Positions 1-12,734 of a DNA stretch of 64,000 bases are shown here, piece by piece. Both the position numbers and the translations under genes were made by a program. Each line of letters opens with the position of its first letter. Position 1 is the stretch's first letter. The DNA comes from Todiramphus chloris collaris (taxonomy: Eukaryota > Chordata > Aves > Coraciiformes > Alcedinidae). The DNA is taken from assembly GCA_025345505.1 (NCBI GenBank), contig JANVCC010000146.1, forward strand, positions 4,535,690 through 4,599,689, in the 5' to 3' direction. The notes under the pieces are model-generated. The model searched no databases, was not told the origin of the DNA, and saw only the letters and a program-made list of their open reading frames with translations.

Positions 1-3000
1 CAGAACATTTTATGGAGTCATAATGTATCCTACCAACCTTTACCCCATGCTTTTTGGTAGGAGTGCTCAAACATCTCCGTAGATCGGACACAGATGCTGC
101 ACTCACTCGGAAAAGTCGATTTGCTGAATTAGTAATTACCACATCCTACAGCACCTGAGTTTTCCTTGGAGGTCTCCCAACCAAGTACCGAGCAGACCCC
201 TCATTGCTTAGCTAGTGAAATCTGACATGTTCTTGGCCAGCGGCGTAGCAGTGTTGGCCATGTCTCTAGAAATATTCAACCTGCAAAGAGATCAGAGCCA
301 AAAAAGATTTCTAAATAATTTGGCAATTTCACTCCGCCTGTTACTGGTTCCTTCTCATGTTCCTCTTACGCAAAGAGAAACTACAGCAGACTGGTTCAGT
401 TATTTTTGTGTGGCAGCTGGGCGGGTAGGGGAGAAAATTCAGTCTGCTGAATACAGAGCACTTCTGAAAAGCTGGTTCTCAGTTGTTAACACACACAGGT
501 TTGCAGAGGCTTCTATATCAGATATCCCACTTCCAAGCTGCTCTCTGTAGGAATGCAGAATTTAACTGGCAGAATAGAAAAAAAAATATGCAAAGAAAAT
601 AAAATAATAACAAAACAGAAGAAAGCTGCCAGCTCCCACTGAATGAAAGCGATTGCAAGCTGGTTTACATGCTTTTCTTGTCTTCCTCCACTCTGTTGTC
701 ATTGGTTGTTCCGTTGTCTGGGACAGAGGGGAAAAAGCTGCATGTCAAGTATTGAAATGTGCCTTTGAAGGTTTCTCTTTCAGATAAAGGAGCTTCAGAC
801 AGAGCTCCTGAACCCCACTTTGACCTTCAAAGTTTGACTAATCCTTTGTCAGAGTGGCATTTCCCACTTAAGGCATAAAGCCCTTTTTAACACTCAGCTC
901 AGGAGCCCGTTTTCAGACCTCCTCTTAAAAGCATATCCACAGCAGACTTTCATTCATCGTAAAAGTGTGGGAAGGAGTTGTTTTGTTTGTGCTTTTATTT
1001 GCCAGCTAAGAGGCCAGGAATTCAACTAGTGAAAGACATAAAACTTGTAAAGCAGCAGCTAATGTGCCTGTGCTTCACCAGAGCCCAGAGAGCCCTTTGG
1101 GTCAAAGAATACATCCATTTGGTATGAAGGCAAGCAAGTGGATTTGCAGTCACTACCCACTAAAGGCTTGTCAGGAGGCAATCCGGGTGCTAAAATCGTG
1201 GCTGGTGCAGCTGGTGCATGAGCAGATCCAGTGCTAAAATCTACAATCTCAACATTTTTTTACTATCTCACCAACCCATCAAAATAAGGAAGCCACTCAT
1301 TTACACATAACGTGAATAGGAGTGTAAATGATCTATCTAGTTCATGAGGTTCCTTATCTGAGGACAGTTGAAAAACTGATAAATACTACAAGGGGAGAAC
1401 TTCAAACAACACTGAAACATGGTGATTCTTGGGATAAAACAAGACAACCAAGGAAGGCACAAACACTTGGGGATATTTAAAAAAAAAATTAAAATCTTCA
1501 TGTGATATTTCATAAAGAATTTCAATATTCAGAACACTCACCTTCATCAGAACTTAGCCAGATCATTGCATTTCATCCTACTACTCTTGCAAAAGTCAGT
1601 GTGAGATCTTTTCTTGCAAGACTGCCAAGTATGGCATGTTGGCAAACAAGCACAAGACGACATCAGCCTGACCTGCATGAACAGTTTCTGTAACCTGAAT
1701 AAAGAGTGGTACAGATGGAATTTAAACCACCACCACAACTGGGGTCAGCTGGACACAGCCTTTAACCAAACTTCGGGTCAAGAATTAAACTTGCAAAAAA
1801 CCAGATCAATAAAGGTATATCTTCACCACCTTGCCACATTTTCACCTAGTAGAACACAAAGTTGCAGCCAAACAGCAGTGCAGCAATGCAGTTTTGAATG
1901 GTACAAGAGTCCCCAACTCAGTTCAAGGTATCCCAAATCACACCTGAACACTGACAGAATTATGGTGCAGAGACAAGGTTAGGTTTCAAGGCTTAGATTC
2001 CCTCTTGCCTATAAAATACTTATTTTTTGCCATAATACCAAATCAAATATGAATAATTCCTTATCTGAATGAACAGGGTAGTACTGTTATGCCTGTAGGG
2101 TTATAAAATTCACAGATGCAAGCTGCTAGAGACATTGAGCACAGAAAAATTCAGGATCAAAACCAGGAGAAAGGTTTCAGATAAGTATTCTTCTGCAAGA
2201 GAAGAACTCCTATACTTTTTTGGCATTCTAAGTGTCTGCTGTACACAAAACATAGCCTGTTCCTACCCTATCAAACTGAAATCTGTGCAAAAAGTGAGTT
2301 ATATTTTTACAAGTGGAGAACAAAAGCAAGGAAGATGTGGTGGATCCCAAAGGATTTCCTTCAGGTCAGGAGCTGAACTGGAATTCAGTTTTAATGGGAA
2401 GCTTTTAGTCCAAAACATATACCATAACATATTTTTGTCTGAAAACAACAAACATGAACCTTCACCCACAGCTGAAACCAAACCTGGAATCAATCTCTGA
2501 AGTTTAAGGTTCAAAAATCCACACACCATGGAATTTCCAAAGTTGCAAGCCACACCAAGCACCGATGAAGCTACCATTAAGAAGAGCCATTTGTTTATTA
2601 CCTGTCTGCCCTGCTGCAGCTCCAGGTTGCACCAATGCTTTTCTGTACAGGGCCAGGGAAACAAGTGAACAACATCTCTGCAGCAATCTTAACTCTCAAA
2701 TAAAAGTCTTAAAGCTAAGGAAGACCCATACCTTTTGATAAAAGATTCACATAAAAGTCAATCAGTGCAGTCCTAAAAATGACACCACCACAAGTATCCT
2801 CTCCTCCTAAGCTACCAAGCTGGAAGCTACAATCAGAAAACATCTTAGGGAGGAGATGCAAGTAGATGAAGCCTCTTTTTCTTGCAATCAGTTACAGGTG
2901 TCAGCTTTAATGAGCAATAGACTAAGCCAGACTGTACTAGTAACACTATTAGCCTCTAAAAAAAAAGCTTTGTTGTTCTGTTTGGGTTTTTTCCTGTGGT

Positions 3001-4386
3001 AAAACTTTTTTCTAAGATGAAAGTGGTTTGCATTCAGTTAAACTCAGTAGAGTCTACACCAGCACCATCTAATGACTTCAGTGTTTACAATATTAATAGG
3101 GTTACCAAAAGCTCAAGTCAAGTAGTAAAAGCAGGATTCCCCACCCACCACCTTTTTTTGTTTTTCAAACTTGCGCTTACACACTATCAAAACAAAATGC
3201 TGATCTTTCACACCTGCTTGGGAACGGAGAGAAGAAAAGGATTGAAACATCGTAATGGCCAAACATAAGAGAACTACAAGGATGGTAAGAATATTTGCAA
3301 GCCATTCAAAAATCACCTACTACAACCAACCAACCCTCTGATGAACAGGAATTTCAAGTGGTTCGCACGCGAGCAGATGGAAAAAAGTGTGACCAAAGTT
3401 AAACAAAGTTAGAAAGCAGCAACTCAGCACAGAACAATGATTACTGCTGTTACTAACTTCCAGCCACGGATGGACAGCTGTCGATGCAGAGCAGCACGTG
3501 AAGAGCGAGCCTCAGCAAAGCACACTGCAAGGCGAGGTCAAAGCACACTTTTTTTAACAAATCAGTTGCATGATCTTTTGTAATACAGAGGGAGATAACA
3601 AAACATGTATAGATACATCTGGTGAAGCCTATTTTTCTGAATGGCCTTGATTACAGTAGAAAATTAAAACCAGCTTAATTAAGTTCTTAGGGAAAAAAAA
3701 AAATTAGAAGCTTTCACAGCAAACTTTAAGAGGGTTTCCAAAAGTAGTTCTACAACAAACAAATTAATGTTATTAATGACCTTAAGTTTACACTTCAACC
3801 CTTTTTACACTTCAACCCCTTTTTCTCTGTCATCTTAGATTTCTTTTTTCAGATGATGAAAAAACTAAGCTAGTATTTAAGCGTTCTATACACCTAAAAA
3901 TAGCAACCTAACACCCTATTAAAATTATTACAAGCGCAAGTAACATTTGATGCTTCAACAGTGGTTTTCAAAACTCCATCTCTGTAATACCGCTGTAGTG
4001 CCTGATGTCTCTGAATGGCTGCTCTGTGATTCTGCTTTGTGGCTAATTGGTCTTCACTGTCCTGCTGATGCTGTTTGCTTCCTTGTGGTTACAGGCTCAG
4101 AGGACTGAGACACAGAGAGTGACTCTTGATAAATGTAAGACTATAAACTTCAGAGCCAAACAAGAATGAGTACAGCCAAGAGGATCCATTCTCTTTGGTC
4201 AATATTCTTTGCTGGATTTAAATAACAGATTCTGAAGCCTTCCACTGTCTCAGAGCATTTCATGGGATGTCATAGGGATCACCTGTTAATTCCTGAACAC
4301 ACAGCCACTTGAAGTTCACACAGCAAAGCTGTGGTTCCCAAGCTCTCAAGTCCTACTGATTTTGTCTTGGTGATGAGAAGTTCTCA
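1..4386. other. Non-genic unique sequence
   Basis: No coding region could be supported on either strand: open frames are short, composition-driven and lack splice or codon signals. The stretch is single-copy-looking DNA with poly(A) and poly(T) runs (for example near 575-600 and 1478-1490) and one 17-bp tandem duplication. A CpG-retaining patch lies at about 3361-3536. The segment 620-960 has a non-random look, with LEF/TCF-type words and a TGACCTTCA nuclear-receptor-like half-site, but nothing in it can be called a promoter. Confidence 0.7.
3789..3824. repeat. 17-bp tandem duplication
   Basis: Two adjacent near-identical copies of a unit beginning TACACTTCAACCC and followed by a T run. The second copy differs by one extra C and a longer T run. 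This is a simple local duplication, probably from replication slippage, with no gene context. Confidence 0.8.
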
Positions 4387-4597
4387 GGAAAATGTCTTTG
4401 CCAAAAGGGTTGTCAAACTCTGGCCCAGGCTGCCCAGGGAAGTTTTGGAGTCCTCATCCCTGGAAGGGTTTCAAAGCCGTGGAGATGTGGTGCTGAGCGA
4501 CATGGTTTAGTGGTGACCTGGCAGTGCTGGGTTAACAGTTGGACTTGATAATCTTGAAGGTCTCTTCCAACTGAAACAATTCTGTGATTCTGTGAAA
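4387..4597 (+). mobile_element. CR1 LINE, 5'-truncated 3' end
   Basis: This matches the terminal part of an avian CR1 retrotransposon in plus orientation. It runs from an AAAATGTCTT...AAAGGGTTGTCA segment through GGCCCAGGCTGCCCAGGG, TGACCTGGCAGTGCTGGGTTA and GATAATCTTGAAGGTCTCTTCCAACTG, to the terminal repeat TTCTGTGATTCTGTG. The same block occurs in reverse complement at about 30671-30897 and 49002-49341, so the three are of one subfamily. Only about 210 bp remain and no part of the reverse transcriptase is left; 5' truncation is usual for CR1. The copy has diverged at many positions, so it is not recent. Confidence 0.92.
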
Positions 4598-7500
4598 GCA
4601 TTAAGAACCGTAACCCGAAGCAAAATGGTAACACAAGCAGTCTTTAGATTACAAGCTCCAAAACAGCAGACAGATAAAGCAAGAATTTTGAAGCGGGTAT
4701 TAAAAGTAGAATCGAGAAAGAGACCTGAAGAACTGCAAACATACCTGGCTGGTGTTGTGAGGGTCTGAGACAGTCTCTAATGAGCAGACTGGTTCTCTCA
4801 AACACCTCTGAGGTAAAAGGTACCAACTACCACCAGGCACACAGGTGCCAGACAGTCAATGCCACTGGTCAAACTGAGCAAAACCTGTTAAAGGGATGCT
4901 CCTACTGGGACAAAGAGTCAAGTTCCTCAGTACTGACTGAATTCTCACACCATCAATCAAAACAATTCACAAGGCATTGTTTACTGTTACAGAGAATCAA
5001 GACTAAAAATAGCTCTATTTCCTTTTAGAGAGTGAATAAAAACCTAGAAGCAACCCATCAATTCCAAGAGAGAGAAAAAACTCTCTTAACTTTGCATTTA
5101 CAAACTCTGCATGATTTCAGTGTGAAGAAGTGACCAGGAATTATTTTGCCTGCAGCACAGTTCGTTTCCCCCATACAGGCAGAAATGATGCTCATCAATA
5201 GAAATGTGATATTTCTGAATATAAAAAATAAATAATTAACTACATAAACTATGCTTCCTAGGTCTCTTTTGGTTCCCATTTAATTTCCTTTTTCTAATGT
5301 AAACTCACTGGGCTATGACTAACAGCTAACATATAATTTCTAATTGTATGGCATTATGTTATGTTAGTACAGAAACATGGGAGCCAAGAGAGAGACAGAA
5401 GCACATCGTTCAGTCTTACTGGGAGTAGACAGGAATGGAAAAATACCATCACCATCAAGTACATTTGTCAAAGAAGCAGATTAAAAGCCAGCTTCAATGG
5501 GAAAAAATTCTTCCCCTATTTCGCTTTCCTCCTCTTTAGATGATAGAACTGTTATAGAAACAAACTAAAATATGTTCACCTTTACAAGGGCTTATGGAAA
5601 AGCAATTGGATGATCTAGACATTACTATTTTATTCTTTGGAAGATGTTCTGTATATTTCTACAGAAATGGCCTAAAGCTTTACTGAGATATAAAGCCTGA
5701 AGCCACATGATTAGCTATAGAATCCATTCTTGTTACAGAATTATGTTCAAATTTGCATTTGAAAGAATTATGAGGCAGTGTATGTTGGGGAAAAAAAAAA
5801 AAAAAAGAAATCCTATTTACACCCTGTAGAGGCTTCCCTCCCTGGGGAATAAAGCAAAGGAACATAAATCAAGAGTAAGGCCACATAGAAGTGTGATCCT
5901 GCACCTGCAGTCTGTACCAAGAGCTGCAAGAATTGCCACGGGCCCAGATCCTCTCAATGTGCTAATCACAATGATCAAAACTTGACAAATGAAATTGCAA
6001 ATGTGACAGTATCAGTTCTGTCCTGTAACACAGGGAGGGAAGGATGGAGAGAGTGAGACCCACCAGCAAGGAGGATCCTGCACACAAGCAAAGACAGCAA
6101 CAGAGCTGACAGGAGCAGGGAGAGATTCACAACATCCTTAAAGGGGGATGGATAGAATTAATTTTCCTAGGTACCTAAAAAGGACTGTGTTGAGCTTGTT
6201 GTCACACAGAAAGCCAAGGAATTGCTGAAATAAGAGCAAACCTGAAAGAAGATCCATCCACGTGAGAGCGGGTAATTTACATTGTCTTATATTGTCTTTG
6301 TTTTAATCTGTCTTAATTCAAATTTATTATCTGAATTTTTGCTGTTCTAAAGCATCGACATATTGTCTTGGTTTGCAGTCTAGTTGAGAACCACTTTTGC
6401 AATTTAAAATCTTTTTCTGAAGAGCTCACTTTAAGGAACAAGTACAGCCAGATCCACCTGAAAGCTCTGGCAAGTCTGGGGTCCTGTTCAAATCATACAT
6501 GTTAACAAGAACTGCTGTACTGCTATTTACTCCAAAGTTTCCCAAAACCTCTCCCAGTCTGATCTAATGGAAACTTGAATAGCCTCCTTGGTCTGTAGGC
6601 CATTTAAGTATCTGTAGAAATACAGGAACTGGGAAGACACTGTAAGGAGTGCAGGCAGGTAGTTGTGGTGTCGTGTCAGGAATATTGGGCTCGCTCTCAG
6701 GAGATCCCACTGTAGTGTTCATGGCCTGCAACATGACCCGCAGCCACCACCCCACGTTCCTGTGGGAAAGCATATGCTTCCCTTCTCCCACATCACAACA
6801 GTCCTACACATTAAGTTGCAAACTCTTCAGGGCAATATTTGTGTCTTGCTGTGTATTTGTTCAGCTTTTCTCTCAGCCAGGGAATCCTTACACTGGCAGA
6901 GTGCAAATACTGGTCTCGTGCTCATCCTCTGCACAGCCTGAACATCATCCCCAAACCTGTAAAGTTCTATTGTATGAAAAGAGATCACAGCTTTCCATGA
7001 CTTTTTCCAGCCAGGAATCCCAGCATTAACCAAAAAGAAAATCTCAGAACTCCATTCAACTGACCTTTAATGTCATTGTCACCCAGCATGCACTTGGCAG
7101 CACCCAATCAAAATCTTCCAGGGCACTGTAACCTTGATACTATTGACCAGCGTTGCTCTGATTTAAATTTCAAACAGCCTGCAATTTTGATTCCTCTTTC
7201 CCCCAGCTCTGAAAGCAAACATTATGGATTTTATAGGGAAGAAGGCCCTGGCCACACACTTGATTTGCACAAACTCCGCATACGTGAAAAGGCAGTCAAT
7301 ACAAACAGAATTAATTTTAATTAACCTTAATATGCTGATGAAAATGTTGAGGAGTTTTCACGAACAAGTAAGTAGAGCCACATACACAGGAATATCTGCT
7401 TGGTTAATTACACATGCACACATCCAATAATACAGTCACGGTTAATTATAGTACTTGTTTCTGAACTTACATTGTTACGATCAAGCTGAGGCACTGCTTC

Positions 7501-10500
7501 AGTCAATAAGCACACGTCCTCTTTTTTGGTCAGATGGGGAAGAACCCAGTGCTGATATTTTGATTAGTAGCCTTGTCAAAGATCTTCAATTCCCCACCTC
7601 ATCATCAAGTCTCTGGTACCTGTTGGAGATGAGAGGAAATTTTAATTCCCCAGCCCAGAAAACCCACCGGAAGAGTTGCTACTGGATCACAAACAGGCTC
7701 TGCTACAGCCTTTAACCAAGTAGTCCAGGGTGTCCAACTCATTCGCACAAAATCAGGAGACACTACTCAAAGCTGTAGTTAAGCTGACATAAAACCAGTG
7801 AAAAGAGGCAATCAAGAAACCAGTCTATGGAACTGCTATATGTAAATAGAAGACAAATGCCAGCATGTGAACTGAGATCCCCACTACTCAATTTAGAACT
7901 AAGTAGGCATCTAAATTTAATATCTGGTCCACAGTCTCTTAAAGGACATGCTCAAAAAAGAGAAAAAGGGGAAACTTGTGAAGAGGGCATCATAACAGGG
8001 TAATTTCCCTATTCATTGCTGCAAAAAGTTCAAGCCAAAACAGACAACTAAACAGAAATGGGTCTGAGGTTCCCCACACTTTAGAGAGCCAAAGCCAAGA
8101 GACTTCAAACAGCTGCTTTCAAATGTGCCTTTGCATCCTTGAGTAACACCTTTCCACGCTGCCTCTATAGCTTACCCAGGCCCACCTGAGAGAATCTACA
8201 GTGAAACTTGTTCAGGAAGCACTTCAAGAATAAAGCTGTTTTGCAACTGGTTTTGGAAACATGTAAGGCCTGATATTGAAAATTCTGCATAATGGCCAGA
8301 TTTCTAGCTAGGGCTGAGATCTTTGGTTATTTCCCAAAAGGAGAATACAGGAAAGGGGGCAGGGGGGAGTACTGCTTTCTTAGCTTTTTCTTAGCAATCT
8401 TATCTTCCTTATCAGCACAGTGAACATGAGCTGCACAAAGAAAGCAGATGCGAGACACAAAACCTTGTATTTAATGTTTGTTCGGCTGGAAGAAAAATAT
8501 TGCCAAACCAATGGATTCAAGAATAATAGACTAATGCCTTGAAAATCATGAGATTTGGGACTCCCTCTCTTTGCTTTTTATTTTTTAATCTTCCAGGTTG
8601 CTTTTGAGTTACATTTCTACAATTGAGAGCCTGCGGGCTAGGAACTTATTTAAGGCACAGCTAAGAATCTCATTAATAACATGAATCCGGGAACTGGATT
8701 TTAAAGAAAACGCACAGGTAATGCAAAATTTCAAGTCACAACAACTGGCAACAGGACATACAATATCAATATCTAGTTAATGGCCCCAGAATGGTTAGTG
8801 GTTAATGAGCTGAAGCATGCAACAATAATAGAAAAAAAAAGTTTCTTTTATAACATGGCTTCTAAGAATTAATCCTAGTTACTCAGTCACATCCCATTTA
8901 CTTAAGTCAGGCCAGGCCTGACTCGAATGGCACAAGCAGTACTTCTAAAGTAGACAAATGCCTGGTGATATACCTTGATTTGTACCTATATAACCATGAA
9001 AAAGGACCCCAAACAGAATACTTCTGTAGTTAAGGTAAATATGATGTGGTCTTAAGATTGTAAACCCTAACCACTATTTAGCTCTGTGGAAGGATAATTA
9101 TAAATAATGCTATTGATGGCTGCAGTTTCATCATGTCCAAAACCTAGGTGGTGTTAGCATTAGGCTGTTAAAGTTCTAGCAACTCAGGACAGACAAGAAT
9201 GTTATAAATTGCAATTGGAAAAGCTTCAAAACAAGCTGGTGCTGAGAAGTGACAAACCCAATCCCCTTCTTGCAATATCTTCTTTATGTTTGGAACATAC
9301 CTGACATATTTCCAGTGTATTTTCATTTGATGTATTACCTGACCTGTACAAATGCTGCCACCACCTGCTCTCCTCCCTAAAATTATTGACTAAACTTGGA
9401 AAGCACAGAAAATAGCACTGCCAAAATTCAGGCTTCAGACTAAAAGATGCAAACAATTGTGCCTTCAGTAGTCTGCTTGATGCTGAAAAACTGCACCGCA
9501 AATAGTCTGATTTTTCTGCAACAGCTTCGACGCAGAAGTTCACGGGAACTAATACAGAAAGTACATTCCAGTCCTTGCAGTAATGCTTCCCTCTATTTTA
9601 CACCATAATAAATGCACTAGGAAAATAAACATTTACCTGACAGCTGTCCTTAATGGAGGTTCTCACCTTTTAAACTGATTGAGAGCTTTCAAGTACAAGG
9701 AAAAAAAGCACAGAGGGATGTACAGCAGTGAAACTTTGGAGTTTAATGAACATAGCCACTTATTCCCTCTCAAAGGCAGAGAGAGACAGAGAGGGAGATG
9801 AAAGCTCTTGTTTCATTTTATGTGCAAAACAGAACAGACATCTCCCATAGACATGCTAATGAAACATTGATTTGCTGGGGTGACAATTGTTACCACAGGG
9901 CTCTCCACCTTGGACTTCCAGGAGAAACGATTCACAATTAATTAACTCCTTTCACAGATTACGTGAAATCTAACTTGGGCTCAACCCCACTTCGTGATAA
10001 CGTTTGTTTTCTTAATAATATGCAGATAGGTGAATATATATATGCACAAATTTACATCTATAAAGATGTATTCCAGATTTTCATATGCATGCATACACGT
10101 GCAAACACATAATGCATTATACATAATATGTAAAAATTACATATATATAGCAATTATACATGTATTTGGGGCCATATAATTCCAGTGCTGTAAACACAAA
10201 CTGTTTTCTGCTGTCAGCTCAGCTCTCCCCTGGGAGAACGCACCAAAATCCCACCACTTCAGGGCACCCTTCTGTAAAGTTTAAAGTTACAGCTTTGTAG
10301 CTGGTTTATTAGTCAATAGGTGAAGTGACAAAGGAAGTAGCTCAGAAGAAGAACAAATGCTACGTTCTCAAAGGGAGTTGCTATATAAATGGTAGTGTAA
10401 GATTGTCTGACCTTAAAAGTTGCGCTGCAATGCAGGAAAGAACATCTGTGGATATTGTATTTCTAAACTTTTCTTGGTTTAGTTGAAAAACAATTGTTTT

Positions 10501-12388
10501 GGAATTAAGAAAACTAGGGTTTGATTTTTATAATCAAAAGTATTTTCTTTTCAGCATGGAGAAATCCAAAAGGTTCTAGAGAAATGTCTATTTCTTGATT
10601 GCTTAGGTAAACCCCCCACTTTTCCTTAAAAAGAACAGCAGCTTAAGGCACTGTGTGTAAGGCCCTGTTGCAGGGTCTGAAAAGCTGCAGTAGATTTAAC
10701 TTTTACTTGAAGAGTTTCGAACCAGTCTCACAGTCACTTTATAATTTTCCTGCTAGGAGGAACATAAGAATTCTGACTATGATCCAAGAAATAATTCTGT
10801 TGAATATTCTGGTATACAATAAAAACTGAAATTGCTTTTAAGTAACATAAATAGAAGATCAAAGGCATATGGCGCAGGTACACCTTAAATAATTTTCACT
10901 CAACTATTCTTTAAAGATTTTAATTTGAGAATTTGAAATAAATCTCTACCTGTACCTACACACACACACACGTTTCCCCCACTCCCTCCTCCATGAATCC
11001 TGTTAACGTGAATTTCAAGCAGGGCTCACCTTCACAACAGCTATTATTGACACAGGGTGGGTGATCAATACAGAACAGACTGGAGGCTCATTTTCAGAAA
11101 TTGATAAAAGTTCAACCCCCAGAGGGGTTAGATGATTTACAGCAGAGGTTAAAACCATGCATTCTACTTTTCTCAAAATCAAGAATTTTCTAGATGCTTC
11201 CAAACTTTTTTTTTTCTTAATGCCTTGAAATTTGAATACTAATTCATTTTCTTTCTTAGAATTCAGAGTTAAGAGTAGAAATGAACTTTGCTGAGAGTTA
11301 GCATCTATCAAGCAATACAGCTTAACACACAAAATACTTGTCCTTGTATGACAGGTGACAAGAATCACCAATCTGGACCTTAGTGGTATCCACTCTGCAT
11401 CTCCTAAACACAACCAACAGTGCCAAGTTGTGCTCTCCCACTCATCCCTGGCTGCCACTGTCCTGCACTGGCACTCACATAGGTCCTGTTTCCTTTTCCA
11501 CAAGGATACTGGTAAGTGGTGAGGTAGAACTAAGGGCCACCAGCCTTCCCATCTCAGATCCCATTTCAAGGACTTCCCAAGCTTATGACAAGACAAGAAG
11601 ATTTGATATGTTTAGTAACTATGAAGTACCTAAAAGCAACAAGGAAAACGGTAGCCATCAACTTCATGTAGAGATGGGGATACACAGCACTGCCAACCCA
11701 GCCGCAGGGGAGAAAAGGTGTCAAGAAAAATGAACAGAAAAGGCACCTTCTTCAGATGACAGAAACAGACGTCCCTATGAGACACATGCTTCTTTCTTAC
11801 CCACCCTCATCTCCTTTCTTCAAGGCATCTCTCCTCTGACTAGGAGTTATCAGCAGCAGAAAGTTAAACACTGCTTTCCTTCCCAGGTCATCACTAAAGA
11901 ATGGCCTCACTAATGAAGTGCTCTAGCTAAAATAATAACAGAAGGGCCAGTGCAGAGTTCCTGTGAAGCCTGGCTCAGTCCAAGCCCCAATGTTGATGTT
12001 GTTACATAAAAGTACCACAGAGTATGTAGGGCAACTCCATGTCTGTCACAGCAGTCAGGGCCATTTCATACTGTGTGCTTTTAATTATTTCATTGACACT
12101 CTTGGACTTGATAACTGCCTGAATTTTCCTGTCAACACTTTGGTCCTTGATTTTCTTCATTAAATCAGAGTTTCAAATTACATTTTTCTCCACCCTCACC
12201 CCAAATTTTTGGTTTTTTGGCTTTTAATTCTCTGAATGCCCCACACTGTTTTAAATTACATGCTCATTTCGGAACACGCAGACTATTTATCTAGGAGGCA
12301 AATTTCAGAGTCATGTGAAATTAATTTCCCAACCTCAAAGTTCCTGGGTACCAGCTTCCAATTCAGCTGTGGAATTTCCTGATGGTGC

Positions 12389-12580
12389 CGCGTGGTTCAG
12401 GTTTCTGAACACCTCCAGAGCCGCCCCACCAGTCGCAAGGCTGCGACGCGTGCTCCTTCCTGCTTCTGTTACTTTCCTCCGGAGCTTTTCAACAGCAAAA
12501 TAAAATCTACCTTAATTATTTATAGATATTAGTAATTAAGTAGGCTATATAATTCTCAACGTTGAGCCCACATGTTGGGA
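12389..12580. promoter_or_regulatory. Candidate regulatory block: CpG patch plus TAAT core
   Basis: Eight CpG dinucleotides lie between 12389 and 12481, in an otherwise CpG-poor region. They are followed at once by an AT-rich core (about 12490-12560) with repeated TTAATTA, TAATTAAG and ATTAGTAATTA words, which are typical homeodomain recognition cores. A CpG patch next to a homeobox-word cluster without repeats is what conserved vertebrate enhancers often look like. Conservation itself cannot be shown here. It could equally be a chance AT-rich stretch. Confidence 0.3.
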
Positions 12581-12695
12581 CATGGAAGTGTTTCTAAGAG
12601 TTGAAGGGTACACAACACTTCACCCTAAAACTCAGCCTGGAAAGTTGTTATTAATTGTTATGCCAAGTATATTAACAGAGCTGCATTAACAGCAA

Positions 12696-12734
12696 CAGAA
12701 ATTTTAGAAGTATCAGAAATTTTAGAAGTATCAG
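12696..12734. repeat. 18-bp tandem duplication
   Basis: Two exact consecutive copies of an 18-bp unit (CAGAAATTTTAGAAGTAT), followed by the start of a third (CAG). The exact identity suggests a recent slippage or duplication event. Confidence 0.9.

Noticed and set aside
4413..4634. 73-codon minus-strand frame
   Set aside because: It is antisense to the CR1 3' end, a non-coding part of the element.
11015..11596. 193-codon minus-strand open frame, the longest in the window
   Set aside because: Residue make-up is rich in W, C and H with no domain pattern, it has no splice context, and an overlapping plus-strand frame exists. A frame of this length is not surprising in 128 kb of strand sequence.
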